DNA of 34,865 nucleotides from Chloroflexota bacterium (GCA_029558955.1 JAKQCW010000215.1:1-34865); one strand, 5' to 3'; positions 1 to 8,132 are shown, counted from the first letter of the stretch. Program-made: numbers and translations. The notes: generated by a model not told the origin, from the sequence alone.

Positions 1-641
1 CAATCGATGAAACTAAACAGGTCGATCACTCGCTGCCGGTCATAGCCCAGCTTGTACAGCCGCCAGGTCAGCCACACCTTCCATCCTTGCCGCGCCGCCG
101 GATCCTCCCGCGTCTCCTGCGCCTTCAGATGCGCCATCACCACGGTGGCGAACGGATTGATGCTGACTTCCAACTCTGTCCAACGCTGGCCGTAGTCCAA
201 CAGCTTCACTGACGGAAAGTCCAGTCCCGCACGGCAGCCCCACAGCTCATAGCCAAACTGCCGCGGCCGCCACCCAGCCTGCTCGTCGGCCAACACCGCC
301 AGACTGGCCACCTGCTTGCGGTGCCGGTCGTACAACCGGTAGTTGTAGACGTACATGCGCTCAGCGAACCCGGCCTGAGGCTGACCTTGTACCTCGACAT
401 GCACCAGCACCCAAGCCTCGTCGCCGCCCTGCCGCCAAACCTGCGCCAGGACATCGGCATACCGTCGGCCCAATTCGGCGTCGCGCGTCGCCTGCTTCAA
501 CTCCTTGTCCAAAAAGCGATGGCCCCGGCGCCAGTCGATGTCGGCATAGGCATCGGGAAAGAAAAATGCCAGGAAGTCAGGGAAGAAGCGTTCCAACGCC
601 TCCTTCCACGGGCTGTCATAATCGGCTGCCGTTGCGCTCAT
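1..641 (-). CDS. Rpn-like / PD-(D/E)XK nuclease family protein, C-terminus cut by window edge
   Basis: The frame is open from ATG at 641-639 to the left edge, so about 213 residues are visible and the C-terminus is missing. The protein starts MSATAADYDSPWKEALE, then has a hydrophobic FFPDFLAFFFP stretch, YADIDW, and a VLVHVEVQGQ strand followed by ERMYVYNYRLYDR and QFGYELWGC. This pattern is that of the Rpn family (recombination-promoting nuclease/putative transposase) proteins that are abundant in cyanobacteria and Chloroflexota. The DIDW and HVEVQ segments are candidates for the PD-(D/E)XK acidic core. An AGGAGGT site lies nine bases before the start, and a promoter-like sequence is at 678-706. 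Members of this family are usually single genes scattered in many copies. DNA cleavage activity is a family property; it has not been tested for this copy. Confidence 0.8.
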   Translation of the reverse strand, partial: MSATAADYDSPWKEALERFFPDFLAFFFPDAYADIDWRRGHRFLDKELKQATRDAELGRRYADVLAQVWRQGGDEAWVLVHVEVQGQPQAGFAERMYVYNYRLYDRHRKQVASLAVLADEQAGWRPRQFGYELWGCRAGLDFPSVKLLDYGQRWTELEVSINPFATVVMAHLKAQETREDPAARQGWKVWLTWRLYKLGYDRQRVIDLFSFID

Positions 642-677
642 GGCGGTGCTACCTCCTGCCTCTGTTGGATTGACCCC

Positions 678-706
678 ATGATACCACACGCCCGGCCAGG
701 GCGCAA
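678..706 (-). promoter_or_regulatory. Putative sigma70-type promoter of the Rpn-like gene
   Basis: On the minus strand TTGCGC (706-701) is followed after 17 bases by TATCAT (683-678). It lies 37 bases upstream of the Rpn-like start and just beyond stem-loop unit A. The same TTGCGCCCT start and 17-base spacing occur in the promoter at 6054-6082. The -35 match is weak, so this rests mostly on the -10 box and position. Confidence 0.4.
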
Positions 707-733
707 GCAACCTGCGACCCCCACCGACGCACC

Positions 734-879
734 GACCCGGCTAAAGCCTCGACTCCGCAGTCCGGCAGCTTCACCGTGGACTGAGGCGTTATGAAAAGGC
801 GCGGATCGGAGACCTGCATCTCCGGTCCGCGCCTGCTGCCTGTCAGAAGCCGGGTTTTGCCGAAAAAGCCCGGCTTCTG
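734..879. repeat. Stem-loop unit A (intergenic repeat, 5' arm of hairpin 1 missing)
   Basis: First of three copies of an intergenic unit. It keeps only the right arm of hairpin 1 (AAAGCCTCGACTC region, from about 741). Hairpin 2 is at 798-833, with a stem of about 15 pairs starting GGCGCGGA and a six-base loop. Hairpin 3 is at 844-879, starting CAGAAGCCGGG and ending CCCGGCTTCTG around a short loop. It sits 11 bases past the stop codon of the lamin-tail gene, so on the minus strand hairpin 3 is the first structure a transcript would form after that gene. No T-run follows, so a classic intrinsic terminator is not shown, though termination or 3'-end protection is the simplest role. Confidence 0.85.
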
Positions 880-890
880 CACTGAATTGG

Positions 891-2135
891 CTATTTCCGT
901 CGCCGCAGCCGGCTGACACCCAGGGCCGCGCCCGCGCCGGCCACCACCCACAGCCAGGACACCGCCGGCAGCGCCGCGGCCGGACTTGCCGCCACGCCGT
1001 CCAGCGTCACCGCCGTCGGCGCCGTGAAGTCCACGCTGACGGGACCGTGCAGCGCCGTCGCACCGCTGAGGGCCACATCCTCCAGCCAGTAGTAGTAGGT
1101 GGTCCCGGAGACCAGGTCGGCGCGGTCATCCCAGGTGTAGGCGAAGCCGCCGGGGTTGCCCTGCGATTGCGAGGGGATCAGCGTCGCGTTGAGCTGGCGA
1201 TCCCAGCCGTCGGGCGACGTGCCGCGGTAGAGGTTGAAGCCGCGGTTGTCCAGCTCGCTGACCGTCTCCCAGGCGACGCGCACGTGGTCGGCCACCTGCT
1301 GGGCGTAGAACTCGGCCAGGGTGACGGCGAGGGTCTGGTTGTTATTGTTCCATCCGGGAGTGCCCCCAGCGGTTGTGGCATAAGTGATCGGACCTGGAGC
1401 AGTTCCACTTCCTGCAATCTCCCAATCTGTTCCGTCATCCGTGTCGACACCGTTAGGAGTAAGTGCGAGCGTTTGAGCGTTCGTCGGAGCAGACGGCGTG
1501 TCAGACCAATCCCAGTCTGCTACAGGTGTACATGCTGTGACAGGCTCTCCGATACCGTCGGGATAATTGTCGACACCACTACCGCTACCGTATGCCATGT
1601 AGTCCACCGGTCGGTAGTTTTGGGAGGACCTTGTGTCGCCTGAGTTAACAACCATGTTGGTCGTGCAAGCATTATCTGGCCGATACAAGCCCACATCATC
1701 GCCGCCATTGTTCCAAATGGCTTGAGAAGCCCCCATGTAGAATTTCTTGATCGCGCCGGTGCAGCTATTTGTACCGCTACCCGTATAGACCAGCACGTAA
1801 TCGCCAGGGGCAACAGAACAATTGGAACCACCAACCTGGGGAAAGATATAATTACAACCTGCAAAACTGTTGCAGGTTGATCCCTTATCCGAGGAATCCT
1901 GATCGGTCAGAACCCACCCCGTGATATCAATCGAACTGCTACTGACCACGAACAACTCAATCCATTCATCGTCGTTGGTTGCCGGATTGCCAGCGGTACT
2001 CGGGACTGGCTTGATTTCATTGATGACGACAGTGGAGCTCGTCTCAGGAATGCGGGGCGCCGCAAACGCCGGCAACACACCAAACAGCCCCGCCAGCGCG
2101 AGGCTCAACATCACGGTCATCCATTTGCTCTTCAT
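891..2135 (-). CDS. Secreted lamin-tail-domain protein with shared C-terminal tail
   Basis: 414 residues. The ATG at 2135 was chosen because AAGGAGG lies seven bases upstream and a signal peptide follows at once (MKSKWMTVMLSLALAGLFG, likely cleavage after AFA). Residues about 33-140 look like a lamin-tail (LTD) domain: VVINEIKP, DDEWIELFV, DITGWVLTDQD. Bacterial LTD domains are found in exported nucleases and surface proteins, but no nuclease motif is seen here. From about residue 267 the protein carries the tail shared with the next two genes: LAVTLAEF, WETVSELDNRGFNLYRG, YYYWLEDVALSG, LHGPVSV, APTAVTLDGVA, then a hydrophobic WLWVVAGAGAALG helix and SRLRRRK. The LTD half is visibly less G+C rich than the tail half, as if the outer domain was acquired separately. 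Stem-loop unit A follows the stop codon. Confidence 0.85.
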   Translation of the reverse strand: MKSKWMTVMLSLALAGLFGVLPAFAAPRIPETSSTVVINEIKPVPSTAGNPATNDDEWIELFVVSSSSIDITGWVLTDQDSSDKGSTCNSFAGCNYIFPQVGGSNCSVAPGDYVLVYTGSGTNSCTGAIKKFYMGASQAIWNNGGDDVGLYRPDNACTTNMVVNSGDTRSSQNYRPVDYMAYGSGSGVDNYPDGIGEPVTACTPVADWDWSDTPSAPTNAQTLALTPNGVDTDDGTDWEIAGSGTAPGPITYATTAGGTPGWNNNNQTLAVTLAEFYAQQVADHVRVAWETVSELDNRGFNLYRGTSPDGWDRQLNATLIPSQSQGNPGGFAYTWDDRADLVSGTTYYYWLEDVALSGATALHGPVSVDFTAPTAVTLDGVAASPAAALPAVSWLWVVAGAGAALGVSRLRRRK

Positions 2136-2203
2136 AGTGATCCTCCTTGTGGTTTTTGCAGTGGTAGGGAGCATCCCCCTGGGAGGTACGCTGCACGCCG
2201 CTG

Positions 2204-2241
2204 CCCCGGCGTCGCCTTCTCTCTTGAAGGCGACGCCGGGG
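2204..2241 (-). terminator. Perfect 16-bp stem-loop between two surface protein genes
   Basis: CCCCGGCGTCGCCTTC (2204-2219) pairs without mismatch with GAAGGCGACGCCGGGG (2226-2241), leaving a six-base loop. It lies 18 bases past the stop codon of the P-domain/GEVED gene on the minus strand and 69 bases before the lamin-tail start. It is unrelated in sequence to units A-C. No strong T-run follows, so it may end transcription, slow RNA decay or set the ratio of the two genes. Confidence 0.6.
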
Positions 2242-2258
2242 GTGAGATCAGTTCAGGG

Positions 2259-5200
2259 TTATCTGCGCCGCCGCAGCCGGCTGGCGCCCAGGGCCGCACC
2301 GGCCCCGGCCACCACCCACAGCCAGGACAGCGCCGGCAGCGACGCAGCCGGGCCAGGATTGGCCGCCACGCCGTCCAGCGTCACCGCCGTCGGCGCCGTG
2401 AACTCGACGCTGACCGGGCCGTGCAGCGTCGTCGCACCGCTGATGGCCACATCCTCCAGCCAATAGTAGTAGCTCTGGCCGGGCGTCAGGCCGGCGCGGT
2501 CTTCGTAGGCGTAGGCCGCACCTGCCGTGCCGCCGGGCGACGACGACGGCAGGTAAGCCAGCAACGTCTGCGGGCCGGCCCCGCTTTCGCCGCGGTAAAG
2601 GTTGAAGCCGGCGTTGTCCAGCTCGCTGACCGTCTCCCAGCTCACCTGCACCGCGTCCCCCTGCTGGACGGCGCTGAAGTCGGCCAGGGTGACGGCCAGG
2701 GGCGACGGCGACGCGCCGTCCTCGACCTCGCCGCCGCTGGCGCCGCCGTATGAGGCCGCGTCGATGGCCTCGGCCGGCGCGCTGGCGCTGTCGTACAGCC
2801 GGGCGCGATATTTGACCACATTGGCCAGCGCGCCCGGTACGTTGACCACGAGATCGTTGTTGCCGCTGATGGCCGCAGCGTCAGCCACCTTTTCGCCGGT
2901 GTCGAACACGCCGTTGCTGTCCCAGTCGAACCAGACGCGCAGCCAGCGGCCGTTGACCGGCGTTCCCTGGACGTTGACGCGCACCGTGGCCGGCTGACCG
3001 GCGAGAAAGCTGCCGACGAAGGAGACGCCGTCGTCGGTGGCGTTGTCGCCCTCGGCCGCGAAGCTGCTGTCGGACGTCCAGCCGGGGCCGAGACGCAGCC
3101 CACCGCTGCCGGTGTGCCAGGCCGCGCCATAGCTGGCAGCCAGGTCGCTGTAGTCGCCGCTGACGGGTGCAGCATTGCCGCATAGTGTGATGCTCCAGGC
3201 GTTCAGCGTGCCCGCGAGCAGGTATTCATCGTCGGTCACGCGCAACCGCCACGTTCCGTTGGCTGCCTTGCCGTCCAGCGTCGCCAGGCTGCCTTCAGGC
3301 CGGAAGCTACCGGTGAAAGGCGCCGAGCCGGCCGTGATCAGCGTGGCCGCCTCGTCGTCGAACACCGTGTTGACATAGTTGTCGCCTGAGCCGCCGTTGT
3401 CGGTCGACAGTTCAACCGTCGTGGCGTCGGGATGCACGACAAAGATGTCCAGGTCGCTGTCCCAGGTGTGGAGAATCTGGCCGATGGTCACGTTGACGTC
3501 GGTCAGGCTATAGGTATCGGGCACATTGAGCGTGCTTTCGACCGTGCCAAGGTCGGGGATAGCCTTGGGCACGTCAGTGCTGGTGTAGGTGGTGCAAGTC
3601 AAGCCCGCGGTGCGGAAGGCCCAGATCGCGGACCAGGCGTCGCCGCAGGCGTTGACCGCTCTCACCCGCCAGTAGTAAACGGTGTCGGCGGTCAGCGCGC
3701 TGCCGGGCGTCCAACTGGTCCCGGTCAGGCCTGCAGCCGAGGCGACGATGGTGGCGAACGCCGGATCGCTGGCCACCTGGATCTCGTAGCTGGTTGCACC
3801 GGCCGCCGCGTTCCAGGTGAAGGTCGGCGTCGTGGACACTCCCGTGCTGCCGTTGGCCGGCGCCGTGAGCGTCGGGCCGCCAGACAGCGGGGTCGAGACG
3901 TTCAGCGTCGCGCTGGCTTGATGGTTCAGCATCCCCGATACGCCGGCGACGGTGGCGTTTGTCACGCCGGCCGCCGCGCCGCTGACCGTCAGGGTGCTGT
4001 TGCCGGGCGGCGTGACCGGGTTGGGGCTGAAGGAGGCGCCAGGGCCGGCCGGGCTGAAGGCCGCGCTCAGCGTCACCGGGTTGCTGAACCCACCGACGCT
4101 GCCCACGGAGACGGCCACCGTGGCGTTGCTGCCCAGGCAGATCTCCTGATTGGCCGGCGTCAGGTTGACGGTGAAATCGGCCGTTCCACACGAGGGAAAC
4201 TTGAAGGAACCGATGCGGGTGTACCAGTTGTAGCCGCCGTTGGTCTGCGCGTACTCTTGGGTGTACCAGAAGGTGCAGTCGTCGGTGGGATCGATCTGCA
4301 TCGCGCTGTAGTCGCCCCAGCGGCTGGCCGAGTCGTTCTGGTAGCCGCCGCCCGTCACCAGGGTGGCCTCGCTCTGCGGCAGCGTGTTCAGCGGGTCGCC
4401 CGCCAAGCGTCCCGCGTAGCGAATGCTGGGGTAGAGGCTGACGTTGTCGGTGATGCTGTAGCCCAAAGCCACGTTGCCAGCCCCGTCCATGGCGATCGAG
4501 CCCATCCAGCGGCTGGTGGAGTTGTTGTCCGCCGGTCCGTAGACGCCCTCCTGGTTGATGACCCACCCCCCGCCCGGGTTGCGCAGCTCGAACCAGTGGA
4601 TGCCGGCCCGGCCGGCCGGGCTGTTGGTGTCCACGGTGTGGTTGCCGACCAGCGTCTGGTAGGAGCCGAAGTTGCGGTACTGCAAGCGGTGCATCAGCCG
4701 GTCGGCCAGGTCGTGCAGGTTGACGTTCGTCCCCGGCTGGTTGATGCAGGCCGGCGAGGCCGCGCAGAGGGTGGGGTCGACGTCGGTGGTGGGCAGGGTG
4801 TAAGTCGGCACGAAGGGGGAGCCCGACGTGCCGAAGTAGGAGTTGGCCGGGGTGGCCCAGTCGACATGGAAGTTCCAGATGCGCAGCGCGTCGCTGGGCC
4901 CGATCCAGGCCGAGTCGTCCCATTCGGAGAAGGGGATCGGCGCGCCGCTGGGGGGCGGGGTCGCGCCTTCCCAGTCAGCCGGCAGCATGCCGCCGTAGTT
5001 GCTGTTGTAGGCGTTCCCGTCGAAGTAGATGGCCTGGGCGGCCGCGCCGGTCAGCATCTGAGTGCGCTGCATGGCCAGCACGCCCGCGCCGGCCCAGGCT
5101 GACGCCTGCGTGAACTGGTTGACCGAGACGTAATAGCCGTCGGGCCACAGCCCCATCTTGGGGTAGTCCGGCATATAGCTGTTGGGCCAGGAGTAGGAGT

Positions 5201-5954
5201 AGCGGTACCAACTCCCCAGCGGGTCGCCGGTCTGCGAGACCGCGAAGCACAGCATGTTGGGGGTGCTGGTGACGGCGAACTGCATCATCACCCAGCGGTC
5301 AGCCATGTGATCGTACAGCACCACCGGATCGCCGTCGTTGGCGGTCTGGCACTGCCCGCCGAAGCCGCTCCAAAGGGTGTTGCCCAGGGCCGGCCCATAG
5401 AGCGATGTGCCGCTCTTGTTCCAGATCTGGAAGCGCAGGTTGACCCACTGCACGTAGTGGTTGGGGCCGACATCGCCGTTGGTGTCGGGCGGCCGCACGG
5501 AGTAGCCGGTGTTGTTGACGCCGTCCCAATTCTGGATCGGCCCGGGCATGGCCTGTGGCCCATGCTCAGTCTGGTAGGAGGCATCGACGCCGCTGAAGCT
5601 GCCCTCTTTTTCGTGGCCGGGCAAGAGCTCGACTTCCTGAAAGCGCATCAGGGTTGGCTCGACCGGTGGGGCCACGGCCGGCGCGATCTCAGCCAGCGGC
5701 GGCGATAGGTCCATGTGTTCAGGCTGGATCACCACCGGCCCGCCGGCGACCGGCTTCACGTCGGCCGGCTGGCCGGCCCGGTTGAGTCCGATCGCGGCGT
5801 CGGACGTACTGAGCTGCCCGCCGAGCGGGCCGGCGGTCATGCGACCGCTGGCCCCGGCCGCGCTGCGATCCACGAGGCCGACGGGCGCAAAGGCTATCAC
5901 GCCGACCGCCAGCAGCGCCAGGGCGCCCATCAGGCGTTTCCAATGAGTCTTCAT
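2259..5954 (-). CDS. Large secreted multidomain surface protein (P-domain, GEVED, Fn3, shared tail)
   Basis: 1231 residues from ATG 5954, which gives an immediate signal peptide (MKTHWKRLMGALALLAVG); a weak GGAGAC site precedes it. Residues about 135-590 form a large domain (PPDTNGDVGPNHYVQWVN, DPVVLYDHMADRWVMMQFA, YPKMGLWPDGYYVSVNQF, RWGDYSAMQIDP) that looks like a beta-propeller-type ectodomain. About 591-686 is Ig-like, and about 690-780 is Fn3-like (PTFTWNAAAGATSYEIQVA, VYYWRVRAVN). About 783-925 is a proprotein-convertase-type P/Homo B domain (HTWDSDLDIFVVHPD, WRLRVTDDE). About 930-1075 is a GEVED domain (RVWFDWDSNGVFDTGE, ending GGEVEDG). The tail from about 1085 matches the two neighbouring genes. 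No protease active site is seen, so adhesion or matrix binding is more likely than catalysis. Exact domain edges are by eye. Confidence 0.88.
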   Translation of the reverse strand: MKTHWKRLMGALALLAVGVIAFAPVGLVDRSAAGASGRMTAGPLGGQLSTSDAAIGLNRAGQPADVKPVAGGPVVIQPEHMDLSPPLAEIAPAVAPPVEPTLMRFQEVELLPGHEKEGSFSGVDASYQTEHGPQAMPGPIQNWDGVNNTGYSVRPPDTNGDVGPNHYVQWVNLRFQIWNKSGTSLYGPALGNTLWSGFGGQCQTANDGDPVVLYDHMADRWVMMQFAVTSTPNMLCFAVSQTGDPLGSWYRYSYSWPNSYMPDYPKMGLWPDGYYVSVNQFTQASAWAGAGVLAMQRTQMLTGAAAQAIYFDGNAYNSNYGGMLPADWEGATPPPSGAPIPFSEWDDSAWIGPSDALRIWNFHVDWATPANSYFGTSGSPFVPTYTLPTTDVDPTLCAASPACINQPGTNVNLHDLADRLMHRLQYRNFGSYQTLVGNHTVDTNSPAGRAGIHWFELRNPGGGWVINQEGVYGPADNNSTSRWMGSIAMDGAGNVALGYSITDNVSLYPSIRYAGRLAGDPLNTLPQSEATLVTGGGYQNDSASRWGDYSAMQIDPTDDCTFWYTQEYAQTNGGYNWYTRIGSFKFPSCGTADFTVNLTPANQEICLGSNATVAVSVGSVGGFSNPVTLSAAFSPAGPGASFSPNPVTPPGNSTLTVSGAAAGVTNATVAGVSGMLNHQASATLNVSTPLSGGPTLTAPANGSTGVSTTPTFTWNAAAGATSYEIQVASDPAFATIVASAAGLTGTSWTPGSALTADTVYYWRVRAVNACGDAWSAIWAFRTAGLTCTTYTSTDVPKAIPDLGTVESTLNVPDTYSLTDVNVTIGQILHTWDSDLDIFVVHPDATTVELSTDNGGSGDNYVNTVFDDEAATLITAGSAPFTGSFRPEGSLATLDGKAANGTWRLRVTDDEYLLAGTLNAWSITLCGNAAPVSGDYSDLAASYGAAWHTGSGGLRLGPGWTSDSSFAAEGDNATDDGVSFVGSFLAGQPATVRVNVQGTPVNGRWLRVWFDWDSNGVFDTGEKVADAAAISGNNDLVVNVPGALANVVKYRARLYDSASAPAEAIDAASYGGASGGEVEDGASPSPLAVTLADFSAVQQGDAVQVSWETVSELDNAGFNLYRGESGAGPQTLLAYLPSSSPGGTAGAAYAYEDRAGLTPGQSYYYWLEDVAISGATTLHGPVSVEFTAPTAVTLDGVAANPGPAASLPALSWLWVVAGAGAALGASRLRRRR

Positions 5955-6000
5955 GGGTGGGGTCTCCGTTTCTGCGATGACGAAGTTGGAAGCCGGTACT

Positions 6001-6038
6001 CTGCTCAGTCCACGTGTTCGCACCTGGCGGCTGAGCAG
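6001..6038. repeat. 8-bp inverted repeat in the leader of the P-domain/GEVED gene
   Basis: CTGCTCAG (6001-6008) and CTGAGCAG (6031-6038) are perfect inverted repeats separated by 22 bases. They lie between the putative promoter at 6054-6082 and the start at 5954, so they could form a leader hairpin or an operator. No specific regulator can be named. Confidence 0.4.
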
Positions 6039-6053
6039 TCGCAATTGCGGTCG

Positions 6054-6082
6054 ATTATAATCAGGAAACGGGGAGGGCGCAA
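6054..6082 (-). promoter_or_regulatory. Putative promoter of the P-domain/GEVED surface protein gene
   Basis: On the minus strand TTGCGC (6082-6077), 17 bases, then a perfect TATAAT (6059-6054). The expected transcript would start near 6047, giving a leader of about 93 bases. It lies about 40 bases beyond stem-loop unit B, the same arrangement as units A and C. Confidence 0.5.
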
Positions 6083-6121
6083 GTCGCAACGAAACGGACC
6101 AGCAACTCCACCGCAGGCGTA

Positions 6122-6367
6122 GAGTCGAGGCTTCAGCCGGGTCTGGCCCGGCGAAGCCAGCGCGCTGACCCGCCTGAAGCCTCGACTCCGGAGTCCGGCA
6201 GCTTCACCGGTGGACTGAGAAGCATGAAAAGGTGCGGATCGGAGGGTTGTCTCCGGTCCGCGCCTTCCCTCTGCCTGAAGCCGGACTTTTTCAGCGAAGT
6301 CCGGCTTCTTCAGATCCTCATTGCCTGCCAGAAGCCGGGCTTTGCCGAAAAAGCCCGGCTTCTTCAG
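6122..6367. repeat. Stem-loop unit B (four hairpins, hairpin 3 duplicated)
   Basis: Hairpin 1 at 6122-6188 has a GAGTCGAGGCTTCAG arm pairing with CTGAAGCCTCGACTC. Hairpin 2 is at 6231-6264 with loop GGTTGT. Hairpin 3a is at 6277-6308 and hairpin 3b at 6330-6363. In 3a the stem carries GCCGGACTT against AAGTCCGGC where 3b and the other copies carry GCCGGGCTT against AAGCCCGGC. This paired change keeps the stem intact. The unit lies directly past the stop of the DUF11-like gene (6375) and before the promoter of the next gene. Confidence 0.88.
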
Positions 6368-6374
6368 CTTCTAC

Positions 6375-8057
6375 TCATCTTGCCTGGCCGCGCCGCCGCA
6401 GCCGGCTGGCGCCCAGGGCCGTACCGGCGCCGGCCACGATCCACAGCCAGGGCAGCGCCGTCGCTGGGCCAGGATTGGCCGCCACGCCGCTCAGCGTCAC
6501 CGCGGTCGGCGCGCTGTAGTCCACGCTGACGGGGCCGTGCAGCGTGGTCGCGCCGCTGGTGGCCACATCCTCCAGCCAGTAGAAGTAGGTGGTCCCGGGA
6601 ACCAGACCGGCGCGGTCCTCGTAGCTGTAGGCTGCCCCAGCCGTGCCGCCGGGCGACGACGACGGCAGGTAAGCCAGCAGCGTCTGCGGGCCGGCCGCGC
6701 TCTCGCTGCGATAGAGGTTGAAGCCGGCGTTGTCCAGCTCGCTGACCGTCTCCCAGCTCACCTGCACCGCGTCCCCCTGCTGGGCCGCGCTGAACTCGGC
6801 CAGGGTGACGGCCAGGGGAGAGGCGCAGGTCTGCAGATTAACGCCGCCGGTGGCCGCCGGCGAAGTGAAGGTGCCGGACGAGAAGCCGGCCCCAGGGTTG
6901 CCGGCCGTGGTCTCGCGCCAGCCCGACGGCGTCGTGCCGATGGCCGATGCGCCCGACGTGTTATACACGCAGACGTTCCCGGTCGTGGGCCAGGTGACGC
7001 TGTGGGTGTAGCTCGTGCAGAGCGCTGGCGCGCTGGCGCCTGGCGCCAGGGCATAGGTCACGACGCCGCTGTTATAGCCGATGGTGGCATCGGTGACCTG
7101 GTGGCTGGCCAGGTGTACGCCTGCACCCGGGGTGGTGGCGTTGGTGACCACGAAGCAGTACTGGACCGTGACCGTGCCCGACCCGCCCGGATTGCCGGTG
7201 ACGCCGGTGACCGTGCCGGTTTTGGTCACCGAGACCGCCGGCTGCCGGCAGGCGAGCAACGGGATTTGATACGCATCTACCGGGCATGAAAGAGAACTAC
7301 AGTCAGAGCTGTACAGCCATGTTTCCATGTAATTTGGGTCTGTCGAGACCCCTGACATGCCGATGAATTCGTCGGGCGTCCCCAAGTTGGCGCCTGGACA
7401 TAGGTAAGCGCTCCACGAGGCGGGCACGCTGAAGTCCGTCCACACTTCAACCTCATTAGTTGGCAACCCGGAGGCGGCAGCCGTGTAGACGCCCCAGTTC
7501 GAATAACTCCACCATGAGCGGGTAGGCGGCGTGATCCCCGCTCCATTGACATAATTGAACGGATTGCCCCCGGTGGCTACATAGCCCCAGTAGGCCTGGG
7601 CATAGTCGGTGGTGTTGCCGCCGGTGTTGGGATCCTGATGCGACTGACCAACGGCCAGTCCGTTGCCGCGGTTGTTCGCCGGCGCAGCGGAGATGGCGTC
7701 GATGGGCCAGTCCTGCGGGCCGAACTGAAGGAAACTGTCGACATGCTCTCCGCTGGCTGTCCAGATAGGCTGTGCGGTAAACCAAAAGGTTTCTACCATG
7801 CCGGGGCGGAGCGGCACCGTGGCCGAAGGCGCGAGGAAGCTGGTTACCAACAGATCAGGACCGACCTGGCCGCTCGCCCCTGGAAGGTCGTTGACGTCCC
7901 GAAGGGTCGCCATGGTTACGATCGTCCCGTCGCCGCCGTCATCGCCGCGCACGGGGTTCTGAGCCTGGGCCGCGGCGGCCGCAGGCGTCAACAGCAGGGC
8001 CGCCAACAGCATCAGCGCTATCAGCCGCCAGAGGATAGATGTCTTGCCGGAATCCAT
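6375..8057 (-). CDS. Secreted DUF11-like protein with shared C-terminal tail
   Basis: 560 residues. The ATG at 8057 has AAGGAGGT nine bases upstream and opens a signal peptide (MDSGKTSILWRLIALMLLAA, likely cleavage near AAAQAQ). Residues about 35-260 are an unrecognised Trp/Tyr/Gly/Asn-rich secreted domain. About 275-390 (VSVTKTGTVTGVTGNPGG, VQYCFVVTNATTPGAGVHL) looks like a DUF11-type beta-sandwich repeat. From about residue 414 the common tail begins (LAVTLAEFSAAQQGDAVQV, WETVSELDNAGFNLYRS, YFYWLEDVATSG, TLHGPVSV). It ends in a hydrophobic LPWLWIVAGAGTALGASRL helix with RRRGQAR. At DNA level the tail is close to that of the P-domain/GEVED gene, which suggests recent duplication or gene conversion. 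Function is unknown; a surface or matrix role is inferred. Confidence 0.85.
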   Translation of the reverse strand: MDSGKTSILWRLIALMLLAALLLTPAAAAAQAQNPVRGDDGGDGTIVTMATLRDVNDLPGASGQVGPDLLVTSFLAPSATVPLRPGMVETFWFTAQPIWTASGEHVDSFLQFGPQDWPIDAISAAPANNRGNGLAVGQSHQDPNTGGNTTDYAQAYWGYVATGGNPFNYVNGAGITPPTRSWWSYSNWGVYTAAASGLPTNEVEVWTDFSVPASWSAYLCPGANLGTPDEFIGMSGVSTDPNYMETWLYSSDCSSLSCPVDAYQIPLLACRQPAVSVTKTGTVTGVTGNPGGSGTVTVQYCFVVTNATTPGAGVHLASHQVTDATIGYNSGVVTYALAPGASAPALCTSYTHSVTWPTTGNVCVYNTSGASAIGTTPSGWRETTAGNPGAGFSSGTFTSPAATGGVNLQTCASPLAVTLAEFSAAQQGDAVQVSWETVSELDNAGFNLYRSESAAGPQTLLAYLPSSSPGGTAGAAYSYEDRAGLVPGTTYFYWLEDVATSGATTLHGPVSVDYSAPTAVTLSGVAANPGPATALPWLWIVAGAGTALGASRLRRRGQAR

Positions 8058-8102
8058 GTGTCTGACCTCCTTACGAACAAACGTTCTGATCTATTGAAAG
8101 AA

Positions 8103-8132
8103 GGTTGGCGAGCTGCGAACCGTTGGCCAACC
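8103..8132. repeat. Short inverted repeat in the leader of the DUF11-like gene
   Basis: GGTTGGC (8103-8109) and GCCAACC (8126-8132) are perfect 7-base inverted repeats 16 bases apart, between the promoter at 8254-8282 and the start at 8057. It may be a leader hairpin; a chance match cannot be excluded. Confidence 0.3.

Noticed and set aside
844..879. Classic intrinsic terminator in hairpin 3
   Set aside because: The stem is strong but no T-run follows on either strand, so it is listed as part of a repeat unit and not as a proven terminator.
2259..2400. LPXTG or PEP-CTERM anchor on the shared tails
   Set aside because: The hydrophobic helix and basic end fit, but neither LPXTG nor PEP is present and no sortase or exosortase gene is in the window.
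3432..5102. Plus-strand open frame of 556 codons
   Set aside because: It is antisense to the P-domain/GEVED gene, has Arg/Gly/Val-rich composition typical of a shadow frame in G+C-rich DNA and no recognisable domain.
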